This document shows, one piece after another, positions 51,644 to 61,726 of a stretch of DNA of 64,000 nt. Location of the stretch: contig JAQISU010000057.1 in NCBI GenBank assembly GCA_029339505.1, positions 5,724,001 to 5,788,000 on the forward strand. Reading direction: 5' to 3'. Origin of the DNA: Unio delphinus (Eukaryota; Mollusca; Bivalvia; Unionida; Unionidae). The first letter of the stretch is position 1, and each line of letters begins with the position of its first letter. A program made the translations under genes and the position numbers. Below the pieces are notes generated by a model. The model was not told where the DNA came from and did no database searches. It saw only the letters and a program-made list of their open reading frames with translations.

Positions 51644-53085
51644 ATTATCCAATCAAATCCTAACCCCAACAAACAACAAAACACTACCCTAATGCTTACA
51701 TATAATACATTGAAAAGCCCCTTTAGGACAGGGAAACAAGAAACGGCCAGGACCGGGGTGTGGAAGCTGGGTCTGACAAGGGATACCTTTGACGTGTCGC
51801 TTAACGGCCCCGGATATTTCCGGCAGAGGTCCCTTGTTATTGCCTGGCCGCCGCGCCTCACGGACCGGCCGTGGGGGGGTGACTGGGGGTGGAAATGGAC
51901 AATCCTTGACGTGTCGCTTAACGGCCCGGGACATTTCCCGCAGGGACCCATTGCTACTACCTAGTAACCGAACCACACACCTGAACTAAATCAAGGGGCC
52001 AAAACAAATATGGAAATAGGGTCACAATAAACCTAAAAGGGGAATAAAGAGCTACAACACTAACAGGTCATAAAAAACATAATTAAAATTCCCAATAAAT
52101 AACATCACAATAAATAACAAGATGATGCAAAATAAAAAACATCATAGGCAGTAAGGATGTAGGTCAACACTCTACTCTCCCTTCTTTCTATTCTAGACAC
52201 TTTCTCATTAGGAGTACAACCAAGTGTACAGTGTTAAAAAACATACGTATCAATCACTTAAAAGCTAACTAGAACCAACAGGTGCTCCGAGACCTGAGCA
52301 CTATAACTAGATAGAGAAATATGATAGAGACCCCAAATTAGAACATATAAGGTAGTCTAAAAATCCAAAGACTATCAGGTCCAGCGACACAAGGTCGCAC
52401 ACCAAATAGAATAAGGAAGAAATTAATGCAGGCCCAGCAAAATTAGAAAATATAAGGTAGTCAAAAATCCAAGACTATCAGGCCCAGCAGCACAAAGCTG
52501 CAAAGTTCACCAAACAACTCAAGAGATATGACTTAACTAGACCCCCAAATAGTGTATATAAGGTGATCAAAGACCAGATCATCAGACACAGCAACACAAG
52601 GTTGCATATAAAAAATATTAGGAAAACAACAACATCTAAACGCACACTGAGCACCTAACATCATAAAACACTGTTACACAAAAGTTGTACACCCAAGGAA
52701 CAGCACAGAGTATATAAATAGGGATAGGATACGTCCAAAGAAGCAGCCCCTGCCAGGCACTTCGCCTCGCCCACTAAACAGCCGCAGCAACTACACGTGC
52801 TTAACACGTCCTGAACGACCAAACAGAAACAGAATGAATTAATATGAGTGTGTGCTGGAACTATTCCCACTCATATAGCATGTGTCCCTACAATCACACA
52901 GTAGTAGCTCAATAGTTACTCCGATGTGACGGCCCAAGTAAATAGTGTTCCATGAACACATAAACGCCTGCAGGGTGGCGGCTCCATTCCCACCCTCAGG
53001 ATAAAGTAAATAACCGTCTTTGACGGATAAAACAGTGGTAAGAGCCCTCGGGACGAATCACTTTAAACAAATCATATCTATCTAT
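51031..53085 (+). mobile_element. LINE4-type fragment: end of ORF2 plus 3' UTR
   Basis: The fragment starts inside RNase H without a target copy on its left, so the joint at 51030 looks like a recombination or deletion. Its 3' UTR (51644-53085) is nearly the same as that of LINE4 (58922-60363), with twin and triple hairpin units and a type-2 tail ending in (TATC)n before the target at 53086. Confidence 0.75.
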
Positions 53086-53098
53086 CAGTCTGGCTACC

Positions 53099-53422
53099 TA
53101 CAACATGTACACTATGTACTATAAATATTTATTGATAGGAAAGATGAAAAATTCTATGACTATATGGATTTGATATAATTGCACAGGTGGCTTACACAAT
53201 ATTGGTATTTGTTCTGCCTTCCTGCTTTGCCGTGACCCGACATTTTACTCTAAGGCGAGACTGCCATTTAACGCGGGTGCCGGGGAGACTGCGACAACAC
53301 AGCCTAGTGTAGTCAAAGTTACCTTTGGTCCCGACCAATCAAATAGCCCGACCCTCGGGCATTAACTGGTCGCGAAAGCACATAGTTGCGCATGCGACCT
53401 TAAATCATATTTAAAAAAAAAA
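53099..53422 (+). mobile_element. Poly(A)-ended fragment of a LINE2-type tail with target duplication
   Basis: 324 bp match LINE2 tail sequence 19195-19515 and stop at an A11 run that is internal in LINE2. AGTCTGGCTACC flanks it on both sides (53087-53098, 53423-53434). It looks like a cDNA primed at an internal A-run and inserted by the LINE machinery. Confidence 0.7.
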
Positions 53423-53434
53423 AGTCTGGCTACC

Positions 53435-54814
53435 ATTTTTTTTTTTTTTTTTTTTTCATTCAGGCAAAGACTGCAGACCGAGTAGGACGGCTTTTCTGGA
53501 GCTGGCGACCTGATGACGTCACGACGGGTGCGAAAGCACATTTTCCCGGGCTTAACAGTTAAGGACGGTTCAACACGTCATCAACTCACTACCACTACGA
53601 AGAGAAAAATCATGATGTGGGGCGGTGGACTATACAGAGGAAATATTTCGGCGAGTTTATAAGTCCCTTTAACAAGCGGCAGAAGTCAAAGACATATGGA
53701 AACTGAGTGGCCCACTATAACCACGTGGTGAAGAAAAATGGCGGGCACTGAAAGTGGACTTGCTCCTACATCGAAATACTGGAACCACATTGTAACCAGC
53801 CATGGAAAACTAAGCAATGTGGCGGACCTGAGGCGCGCTGACTGGTGATATCAAAGTATTGAGTAACCCGCAGGCTGCCGTAGAATGATATCACCAAGTC
53901 AGCGAAATACTACCTTGGATGGCCAGCTTTTGATGCAATTACAGCGGTCTTCTGATGTGTCGCCAGCATCGGACTACTCGGATGAAGCAGTTTTCAACGA
54001 AAAGATATTGCCATTTATCTTTTCATTGCCTGAATAATAGGGGACTCAGTTGGTTACGAGTACCCCTCTTTGAACAACTTTCCGTGGCCCTAAAAAGCTA
54101 ATTTGACCTTATTGGTACAGCCTCCAACAAAATTCAAGACCAAAATTACCTACCATTGACTACACTATTATATGTCGCTTAGACATTTTTAATTTTCTAA
54201 ATTTGTTAGGGACTTATTATATGTACGCTTATGTACTAGTTTTATTTGAATGATAGGACTCTAAATAATAATTCTTCAACTTAAATATTTGAATAATTGC
54301 ACAGGTGGCTAACACATTATTGGATGTTAATTCGTCCATTAGTACAACTGGACTGAATTTGACCTTTAGTATGACCTTGTCGTTTCAGGTGTGGACTGCG
54401 TCCTTTGCTGTGCTGTCTTGCTCTTGCGTGCTCTGGTGTGTGCTGCTGTGTCGACGCCCTCCTGGACCTGGGCCCTTTCCGCCTTTGCCATTTCCGTCTC
54501 ACCAAATTACTAGCGAAATGAGAAAGCATTTTCCCTCGCTACCAACGTTTACTTCTGATTGGTTGTTAGGGGTGGGTGTGTGTAGGTACTATTCCTACCC
54601 ACCCCATGGGCTTTCATTTCTCCCGATAGTTACTTTTTAGTAATTCGGGAGAACGCCCTATTTAAAATATAGTGCATTTAAGCACTGTAAATCCTGAGGG
54701 GGGGAGTAGCGACCCTCCCCAAGGGACCTTAAATGGCCACCGATATGGTGGCTATAAAAGTTGTCCATATGCCCCTAGTGGGCGGTGACAACTCTAAAAC
54801 AATCATGATGATGA
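53435..54814 (+). mobile_element. B-A non-autonomous retroelement, copy 3
   Basis: It starts with a T21 tract (53436-53456) and then CATTCAGGCAAAGACTGCAG, as in other copies. The internal stem GCTGACTGGTGATATCA (53837-53853) pairs with 53886-53903 and shows an A-T to G-C exchange against copy 2. The tail hairpin reads GGCCACC-GATAT-GGTGGCT (54734-54752). The 3' end is (ATG)n followed by CAGTCTGGCTACC. Confidence 0.75.
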
Positions 54815-54827
54815 CAGTCTGGCTACC
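54815..54827 (+). repeat. Right copy of the stack-1 target, CAGTCTGGCTACC
   Basis: It ends the first stack. Together with CCAGTCTG at 6087 it re-forms a Polinton 5' UTR leading to the ATG at 54850. It is the longest version of the target and so probably closest to the original site. Confidence 0.75.
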
Positions 54828-54849
54828 CATCGTTGGCGCATCAAAGAAG

Positions 54850-55350
54850 ATGAGCAGAGTTCAAAAGTTAAGAGAGCTTCAAATGCATCTGGAGAATGCT
54901 AGGCGTTTCCTGGACGAACTGGCTATGGAGGCCATAGTAGAACAGACTAGGATTGAAAAAGAAGAGGAGGAAAGAAAAAAGAAAGAAGAGGAGGAGAAGA
55001 AAAGTCCCATCTTGCCTCACCGCATGATGAGACAGACTAGTAAAGTCAAACCCGTGGTGAGGACACCTTCACCACCAGAACCAGTTCGTCCACTACAGGG
55101 ACAGTCCCCACCTCATCAACCACAGTCCCCACCGCATCAACCACAGTCTCAGCCGCAACAACTTCAGCCTCATCCACGGTTGCGGAATAGAGGAAGAAAT
55201 GAAGAGACTTTCACTATCCCACAAAGTGAAGACTGGGATAGTGAAGCCACTCATTCTCCCTCTGCGCTCCCAATCACAAGAGTGAATTGGGAGAATGATT
55301 GGAGTAAGAGATGTGTGTGTGGGGCTAGACCTGGGAGATGCCAGCATTAG
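54850..55350 (+). CDS. 166-aa Polinton protein: coiled coil, Pro/Gln-rich, unidentified
   Basis: ATG 54850 lies 23 bases after the target copy. Residues 1-50 form a charged helix with a Glu/Lys coiled coil (KEEEERKKKEEEEKK). A Pro/Gln-rich stretch follows with repeats of SPPHQPQ, and the last 20 residues contain CVCGARPGRCQH, a possible small metal site. I cannot name the family. Its promoter and first UTR bases lie 48.7 kb to the left, so it should not be expressed normally. Confidence 0.6.
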   Translation: MSRVQKLRELQMHLENARRFLDELAMEAIVEQTRIEKEEEERKKKEEEEKKSPILPHRMMRQTSKVKPVVRTPSPPEPVRPLQGQSPPHQPQSPPHQPQSQPQQLQPHPRLRNRGRNEETFTIPQSEDWDSEATHSPSALPITRVNWENDWSKRCVCGARPGRCQH

Positions 55351-55479
55351 CCAGGTGTATTTTGAAGTTTAAAAAACAGTCCTTCTCAGGGCTACCCAAA
55401 TAACAAGAAAAGAAATACTATGTCAATTGCCAATGGGTGTGAGAGAGGAGTAGTGTGATTATAAACACTGACTCTATTT

Positions 55480-55930
55480 AGATGGTATATGGTGTGATTT
55501 TGGATAGTATATAATAGGGTTTGTTTTGGCTGCTTCCCCGTGTGTGTGGTTAGTATAGGGTGTGATTTTGGATAGTATATAGTATGGTTTGTTTTGGCTG
55601 CTTCCCCGTGTGTGTGGTTAGTATAGGGTGTGATTTTGGATAGTATATAGTATGGTTTGTTTTGGCTGCTTCCCCGTGTGTGTGGTTAGTATAGGGTGTG
55701 ATTTTGGATAGTATATAGTATGGTTTGTTTTGGCTGCTTCCCCGTGTGTGTGGTTAGTATAGGGTGTGATTTTGGATAGTATATAGTATGGTTTGTTTTG
55801 GCTGCTTCCCGTGTGTGTGGTTAGTATAGGGTGTGATTTTGGATAGTATATAGTATGGTTTGTTTTGGCTGCTTCCCCGTGTGTGTGGTTAGTATAGGGT
55901 GTGATTTTGGATAGTATATAATAGGATTTG
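55480..55930 (+). repeat. 68-bp tandem repeat, about seven units
   Basis: GGTGTGATTTTGGATAGTAT recurs every 68 bp or so from 55491 to about 55898, with GGTTTGTTTTGGCTGC and CCCCGTGTGTGTGG between. Units are nearly identical; one has lost a C. A long open frame on the other strand is a by-product of the repeats. It probably forms the 3' region of the 166-aa gene. Confidence 0.85.
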
Positions 55931-55956
55931 TGAATAGTATCTAATATGACAAGTGA

Positions 55957-56014
55957 ATGTAGGGGGTGTTTACTTTCACGTCCGTGCTTAAGATATATAT
56001 ACCACATACAGGGC
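55957..56014 (+). promoter_or_regulatory. Polinton gene promoter 2
   Basis: GGGGGTGTTTACTTTCACG and TCCGTGCTT stand before TATATATA (55994-56001). The upstream box matches promoter 1 at 6035-6060. The start site would fall about 30 bases after the TATA box begins, inside the AATGTAAAAGGGC target where the second stack starts. The gene it drives lies beyond the window. Confidence 0.6.
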
Positions 56015-56027
56015 AATGTAAAAGGGC
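56015..56027 (+). repeat. Stack-2 target copy 1, AATGTAAAAGGGC
   Basis: 13-bp target duplication at the left of LINE4. Identical copies lie at 60364-60376 and 61714-61726. Confidence 0.85.
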
Positions 56028-59000
56028 TTAAAACAACCCAGCAGGCTAAAAACAAAGCACTAAAAAAATTTAAGCGATCCAAATTCACCACGCACTTTAT
56101 GGAATTCAAAAATCTCACTCAAAAATTAAAAGAGCTGATCAAACAAGCAAAAATGCAAACCTGGCAAGCGTACTGTGGTACACTCAACCACAAAACAAAT
56201 TCTAAACAAGTATGGGACAAGATTAAAAGGATTAGAGGTAAAAATGCCAACAATACCCCTAAAGTAAGCAATACAACCAGTGATAAAGAACAAGCTGACC
56301 TATTAGCTCAACACTTTACTAATATGAGCAAAAGCAGCAACCATACAAAAGAATTCCAATTACATAGAGCCATTGAAGAAAGAGCAAACCCACAAATATT
56401 CCAAGACTTGGGACCTAAGGACTCCCCTTTAAACAACAAAATAACCAAATACGAATGGGACCAAGCGCTCAAAACAAAAAAAGAAACTTCACCTGGGGAA
56501 GATAAAATAGGGTATATAATATATAAGCAATTACCACCAAATATAGTACATATAATAATAAATCTCCTAAATAAAATATGGGACACAGGAAAGCTACCAA
56601 AAAAATGGAAACATGCGATAGTAATACCCATCTTAAAAGCTAATAAAGACAGCCATGATGTAAACTCTTATAGGCCTATATCTTTAACCAATAACATCTG
56701 TAAAATCATGGAAACTATCATCAACAACAGAATCAAGTCACATCTTACAAAAAATAACCTCATCTCAGAAAATCAATGTGGATTCAGAAACAAGCGCTCC
56801 ACTACAGATCAACTTGTAAGACTTGAAACTGCTATCAAACTAGCATTTAACTCACAGCAAAAACAGAGCAGAAACCTCATTGCGGTTTTTCTCGATCTCG
56901 AGAAAGCATTCGATCTAGTATGGACCAAAGGCCTTATAGCCAAATTAAATAACTACGGCATTACTGGACGGATGTTTAACTTTATCCAAGATTTCCTAAC
57001 AAACCGCACAATTACAACTAGGGTAGGGGCAACTTACTCTGAGAAACACTCCCTTGAAAACGGAACTCCACAAGGAAGTGTACTCAGCCCCACCCTCTTT
57101 AACATAATGATCAATGATCTAGATAAAAATTTGGCAACTACCAAAGTTGAATTGTCACAATTTGCTGACGATGGTGGACTATGGAGAGCAGGAAACCCCT
57201 CCAACCACAAAATCATCTCTGAAATACAAACCAGCCTTAATAATATTGGAAACTGGGCTAATCAATGGGGATTCAAACTATCGCACCAAAAAACGGTAGC
57301 CGTACTGTTCACCCCATACAGACGAAACATAAAATATCCTAAATTAACAATACAGGACCAGGAAATAAAATTTGTTAAAGTAGCAAAATTTCTGGGTATG
57401 TACTATGATCAACATCTCACATGGGCGTACCACATAGAGGACTTAGTTAATAGATGTAGCCGGGACCTAAACTTAATAAAAAGCCTTAAAGACACACACT
57501 GGGGTGCTGACCAAGAAACATCTCTAAAATTATATAGAGCTCTGGTAAGATCTAAACTAGATTATGGATGCCAAGTTTACTCATCGGCCTCCTTAACACA
57601 ACTTAAAAAATTAGATCAAATACAAAGAGCAGCACTATTAAAGTGTACCGGAGCTCTAAAAACAACATCGACAGCCGAGCTGCATGTCTTAACGGGAGAG
57701 TTACCCCTACACTTGAGACGGCAAGAGCTCCTTCTAAAATATGCGGCACGGCTGTCCACCCACCCCGCAACACACCCCACCCTCCTGGCCATAAATAAAA
57801 CCAACATCCCAATCAGGAAAAGCTTGAAACAAAAACTACCCATGGGAAAACAATATCACCTACTAAAAACAATACTACCAGTAGAACTAATCCCTCTAGA
57901 AAATAACGTAGTGTACGAACACGAACCTTGGAACAACGTACAATCTAAAGTCAACACCTCTCTCACAAAAAAAGGCAGTAAACAAAATCAAGAACAATCA
58001 CTCAAAATAGAAGCCTTAAACATTATAAATACTCAATACCAACAATATACCAAAATATATACGGATGGATCTAAAATTACTAACCCATACAGAACAGCTG
58101 CTGCAATGGTCATACCAGAGCTTAACATACAAATAGGCAGACGTCTCCCAGACTACTGCTCTATTTACACAGCTGAATTCTGGTCCATCCTCAAATCTTT
58201 ACAATGGATTGAAGACTTCAAACCTAATAAGACAGTAATTATTAGTGACTCGCTTAGCGTCCTATCTTCAATTCAAACAAACACCACCAAATGCAGGGAA
58301 GATTTTCTCAATCAAATAAACGCCAAACTAAAACAACTAAATACCGGAAATACCACTGTAGAGTTCATGTGGATACCATCCCACATCGAAATTAAGGGTA
58401 ACGAAATGGCCGACAAACTGGCTAAGGAAAAACTTTACGAACCTAATTTCGAGCCACTGCACTATAGCACAACCGAACTCTACAGTATAATAAACACACA
58501 AATAGATATAAAATGGCAACATGATTGGGACAATAGTACAAAAGGGAGAGTGTTGTACACTACTGTTAAGGAAGTCAATAGGCACAAAAAACCGCCCAAG
58601 GGCTCACCTAAAGAACAGACAATTATCAATAGGATAACTTTAGGAAAAACCAAGCTGGCCAACAGCATGGGAAAATACATAGGACCCTTTCCTCATAATA
58701 TTAACTGCTACAATTGCAATACCCCGGAAGATCTACATCATATCTTCAACAATTGTAGTAAAACCAAAAAAGAAAGGGACAAATTTAGATCACAACAACA
58801 GAATATAAAAGCCCCATATACATACCCAGAAATTATACAAAATAACAATCCCAACATTCTAATGACACACAAGAATATGTTGGAATTTCTACAAAAGATA
58901 GGGAAAATAGGTAATATCTAAATTATCCAATCAAATCCTAACCCCAACAAACAACAAAACACTACCCTAATGCTTACATATAATACATTGAAAAGCCCCT

Positions 59001-60363
59001 TTAGGACAGGGAAACAAGAAACGGCCAGGACCGGGGTGTGGAAGCTGGGTCTGACAAGGGATACCTTTGACGTGTCGCTTAACGGCCCCTGCTATTTGCG
59101 GCAAAGGCCCCTTGTCATGCCTGGGAGCCGCGTCTCACGGACCGCACCGTGGGGAGGTCTCTGGGTGTGACAGTGGATCATCCTTGACGTGTCGCTTAAC
59201 GGCCCCTGCTATTTGCGGCAAGGACCCACTGCTATAACCTGGTTGCCAACCCACACCTGAACTAAATCAAGGGGCCAAAACAAATATGGAAATAGGGTCA
59301 CAATAAACCTAAAAGGGGAATAAAGAGCTACAACACTAACAGGTCATAAAAAACATAATTAAAATTCCCAATAAATAACATCACAATAAATAACAAGATG
59401 ATGCAAAATAAAAAACATCATAGGCAGTAAGGATGTAGGTCAACACTCTACTCTCCCTTCTTTCTATTCTAGACACTTTCTCATTAGGAGTACAACCAAG
59501 TGTACAGTGTTAAAAAACATACGTATCAATCACTTAAAAGCTAACTAGAACCAACAGGTGCTCCGAGACCTGAGCACTATAACTAGATAGAGAAATATGA
59601 TAGAGACCCCAAATTAGAACATATAAGGTAGTCTAAAAATCCAAAGACTATCAGGTCCAGCGACACAAGGTCGCACACCAAATAGAATAAGGAAGAAATT
59701 AATGCAGGCCCAGCAAAATTAGAAAATATAAGGTAGTCAAAAATCCAAGACTATCAGGCCCAGCAGCACAAAGCTGCAAAGTTCACCAAACAACTCAAGA
59801 GATATGACTTAACTAGACCCCCAAATAGTGTATATAAGGTGATCAAAGACCAGATCATCAGACACAGCAACACAAGGTTGCATATAAAAAATATTAGGAA
59901 AACAACAACATCTAAACGCACACTGAGCACCTAACATCATAAAACACTGTTACACAAAAGTTGTACACCCAAGGAACAGCACAGAGTATATAAATAGGGA
60001 TAGGATACGTCCAAAGAAGCAGCCCCTGCCAGGCACTTCGCCTCGCTCACTAAACACCCGCAGCAACTACACGTGCTTAACACGTCCTGAACGACCAACC
60101 AGAAACAGAATGAATTAATATGAGTGTGTGCTGGAACTATTCCCACTCATATTGTATGTGGCCCTACAATCACACAGTAGTAACTCAATAGCTACTCCGA
60201 TGTGACGGCCCAAGTAAATAGTGTTCCATGAACACATAAACGCCTGCAGGGTGGCGGCTCCATTCCCACCCTCAGGATAAAGTAAATAACCGTCTTTTGA
60301 CGGATAAAACAGTGGTAAGAGCCCTCGGGACGAATCACTTTAAACACATAAAATCAATCAATC
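56028..60363 (+). mobile_element. LINE4: 5'-truncated LINE, ORF2 remnant intact
   Basis: 4,336 bp between two perfect 13-bp target copies. It starts in the region between endonuclease and RT. The 3' UTR (58922-60363) has twin GTGTCGCTTAACGG units (about 59074, 59190), three double-hairpin units, the tail stem CCGTC-tttt-GACGG (60292) and ends in (AATC)n. No gene in the 3' UTR. Confidence 0.9.
56030..58921 (+). CDS. LINE4 ORF2 remnant: RT and RNase H
   Basis: The frame is uninterrupted for about 960 codons; it also reads through the Polinton junction upstream, where an accidental ATG (55946) lies in the promoter region. Motifs are SPGEDKIGY, YRPISLTNN, FLDLEKAFDLVW, NGTPQGSVLSP, FADDGG (57161-57178), IYTDGSK, AEFWSI, SDSLSVL, WIPSHIEIKGNEMAD and CYNC...HHIFNNC. 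All RT and RNase H catalytic residues are present, but the endonuclease is missing. Confidence 0.9.
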   Translation, partial: KTTQQAKNKALKKFKRSKFTTHFMEFKNLTQKLKELIKQAKMQTWQAYCGTLNHKTNSKQVWDKIKRIRGKNANNTPKVSNTTSDKEQADLLAQHFTNMSKSSNHTKEFQLHRAIEERANPQIFQDLGPKDSPLNNKITKYEWDQALKTKKETSPGEDKIGYIIYKQLPPNIVHIIINLLNKIWDTGKLPKKWKHAIVIPILKANKDSHDVNSYRPISLTNNICKIMETIINNRIKSHLTKNNLISENQCGFRNKRSTTDQLVRLETAIKLAFNSQQKQSRNLIAVFLDLEKAFDLVWTKGLIAKLNNYGITGRMFNFIQDFLTNRTITTRVGATYSEKHSLENGTPQGSVLSPTLFNIMINDLDKNLATTKVELSQFADDGGLWRAGNPSNHKIISEIQTSLNNIGNWANQWGFKLSHQKTVAVLFTPYRRNIKYPKLTIQDQEIKFVKVAKFLGMYYDQHLTWAYHIEDLVNRCSRDLNLIKSLKDTHWGADQETSLKLYRALVRSKLDYGCQVYSSASLTQLKKLDQIQRAALLKCTGALKTTSTAELHVLTGELPLHLRRQELLLKYAARLSTHPATHPTLLAINKTNIPIRKSLKQKLPMGKQYHLLKTILPVELIPLENNVVYEHEPWNNVQSKVNTSLTKKGSKQNQEQSLKIEALNIINTQYQQYTKIYTDGSKITNPYRTAAAMVIPELNIQIGRRLPDYCSIYTAEFWSILKSLQWIEDFKPNKTVIISDSLSVLSSIQTNTTKCREDFLNQINAKLKQLNTGNTTVEFMWIPSHIEIKGNEMADKLAKEKLYEPNFEPLHYSTTELYSIINTQIDIKWQHDWDNSTKGRVLYTTVKEVNRHKKPPKGSPKEQTIINRITLGKTKLANSMGKYIGPFPHNINCYNCNTPEDLHHIFNNCSKTKKERDKFRSQQQNIKAPYTYPEIIQNNNPNILMTHKNMLEFLQKIGKIGNI

Positions 60364-60376
60364 AATGTAAAAGGGC
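60364..60376 (+). repeat. Stack-2 target copy 2
   Basis: AATGTAAAAGGGC between LINE4 and B-A copy 4. Confidence 0.85.
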
Positions 60377-61713
60377 ATTCATTCAGGCGAAGACTGCAGA
60401 CCGAGTAGGACGGCTTTTCTGGAGCTGGCGACCTGATGACGTCACGACGGGTGCGAAAGCACATTTTCCTGGGCTTAACAGTTAAGGACGGTTCAACACG
60501 GCATCAACTCACTTCACTATGAAGAGAAACATTACGATGTGGAGAGGTGGACTACACAGCGGAAATATTTCGGAGAAGTTATAAGTCCCTTTAACAAGTG
60601 GCAGACGACGAAGTCTTATGGAAACTGGGCAGCCCACCACACCCACGTGGTGAAGAAAAATGGCGGACACTGAAAGTGGACAGCTCCTACATCGCAGTAC
60701 TGGAACCACATTGCAACCCGCCATGGAAATTTAAGCAATGTGGCGGACCTGGGGCGCGCTGACTGGTGATATCAAAGTATTGAGTAACCCGCAGGCTGAT
60801 GTAGGATGATATCACCAAGTCAGTGAAATACTACCCTGGATAGCCAGCATTTTGATGCCATTACAGCTGTTTTCTGATGTGTCGCCAGCATCGGACTACT
60901 CGGATAAAGCAGTACAACGAAAAGATATTTGCCATTTATCTTTTCATTCGCCTGAATAATAGGGGACTCATTTGGTTACGAGTACCCCTTTTTGAACAAC
61001 TTTCCGTGGCCCTAAAAAGCTAATTTGACCTTATTGGTATTGCCTCCAGCAAATTTAAGACCAAAAATACCTAACATTGACTACACTATTATATGTCGCT
61101 TAGACATTTTAATTTTCTAAATTTGTTAGGGACTTATTATATGTACGCTTATGTACTAGTTTTATTCGAATGATAGGACTGTAAATAATTAATTCTTCAA
61201 CTTAAATATTTGAATAATTGCACAGGTGGCTAACACATTATTGGAAGTTATTTGTCCATTAGTATAACTGGACTGAATTTGACCTTTAGTATGACCTTGT
61301 TGTTTCAGGTGTGGGCTGCGTCCTTTGCTGTGCTGTCTGGCTGTCTGCGTGCTCTGGTGTATGCTGCTGTGTCAACGCCCACCTGGACCTGGACCCTTTC
61401 CACCTTTGCTGCTGCCGCTCACCAAATTACTAGCGAAATGAGGAAACATTTCCCCTCGCTACCTTACTGCTTGATTGGATGATAGGGGTGGGTGTGTGTG
61501 GGTACTATTCCTACCCACCCCCAATATAGGCTTTCATTTCCCCTGATAGTTACTTTTTAGTAATTCAGGGGAACGCCTTAATTATGGTGCATTTAAGCAC
61601 TTTAAGGGAGGGATTAACAACCCCTCCCACCTAAATGGGTGCCGACATGGCACCTATAAAAGATATACAAATGCCCCTAGTGGGCGGCTATATCTATAAA
61701 AAACTCATTAAGG
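60377..61713 (+). mobile_element. B-A non-autonomous retroelement, copy 4
   Basis: 1,337 bp between perfect 13-bp target copies, so its ends are well defined: it starts ATTCATTCAGGCGAAG and ends in the type-1 tail (GGGTGCC-GACAT-GGCACCT at 61637-61655, CTAGT-loop hairpin, then CATTAAGG). There is no coding capacity worth reporting. It proves that the B and A parts are one mobile unit. Confidence 0.85.
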
Positions 61714-61726
61714 AATGTAAAAGGGC
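61714..61726 (+). repeat. Stack-2 target copy 3
   Basis: AATGTAAAAGGGC between B-A copy 4 and LINE5. Confidence 0.85.

Larger units (their letters stand above)
54815..56014 (+). mobile_element. Polinton, continuation after the first stack
   Basis: It comprises a 5' UTR, the 166-aa gene, a tandem-repeat 3' region and a second promoter with the same upstream box as the one at 6035. It is then interrupted again at 56015 by the second retroelement stack. Confidence 0.65.

Noticed and set aside
55480..55930. CRISPR array
   Set aside because: Head-to-tail repeats of 68 bp have no unique spacers, and the window is eukaryotic.
55946..56029. ATG at 55946 as the start of LINE4 ORF2
   Set aside because: The first 28 codons lie in Polinton promoter sequence and the 13-bp target copy; the frame is open by chance.
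55618..56118. 166-aa minus strand frame over the 68-bp repeats
   Set aside because: A 68/69-bp repeat without stops in one frame gives a repetitive translation; no start context, no domain, and it crosses the Polinton-LINE junction.
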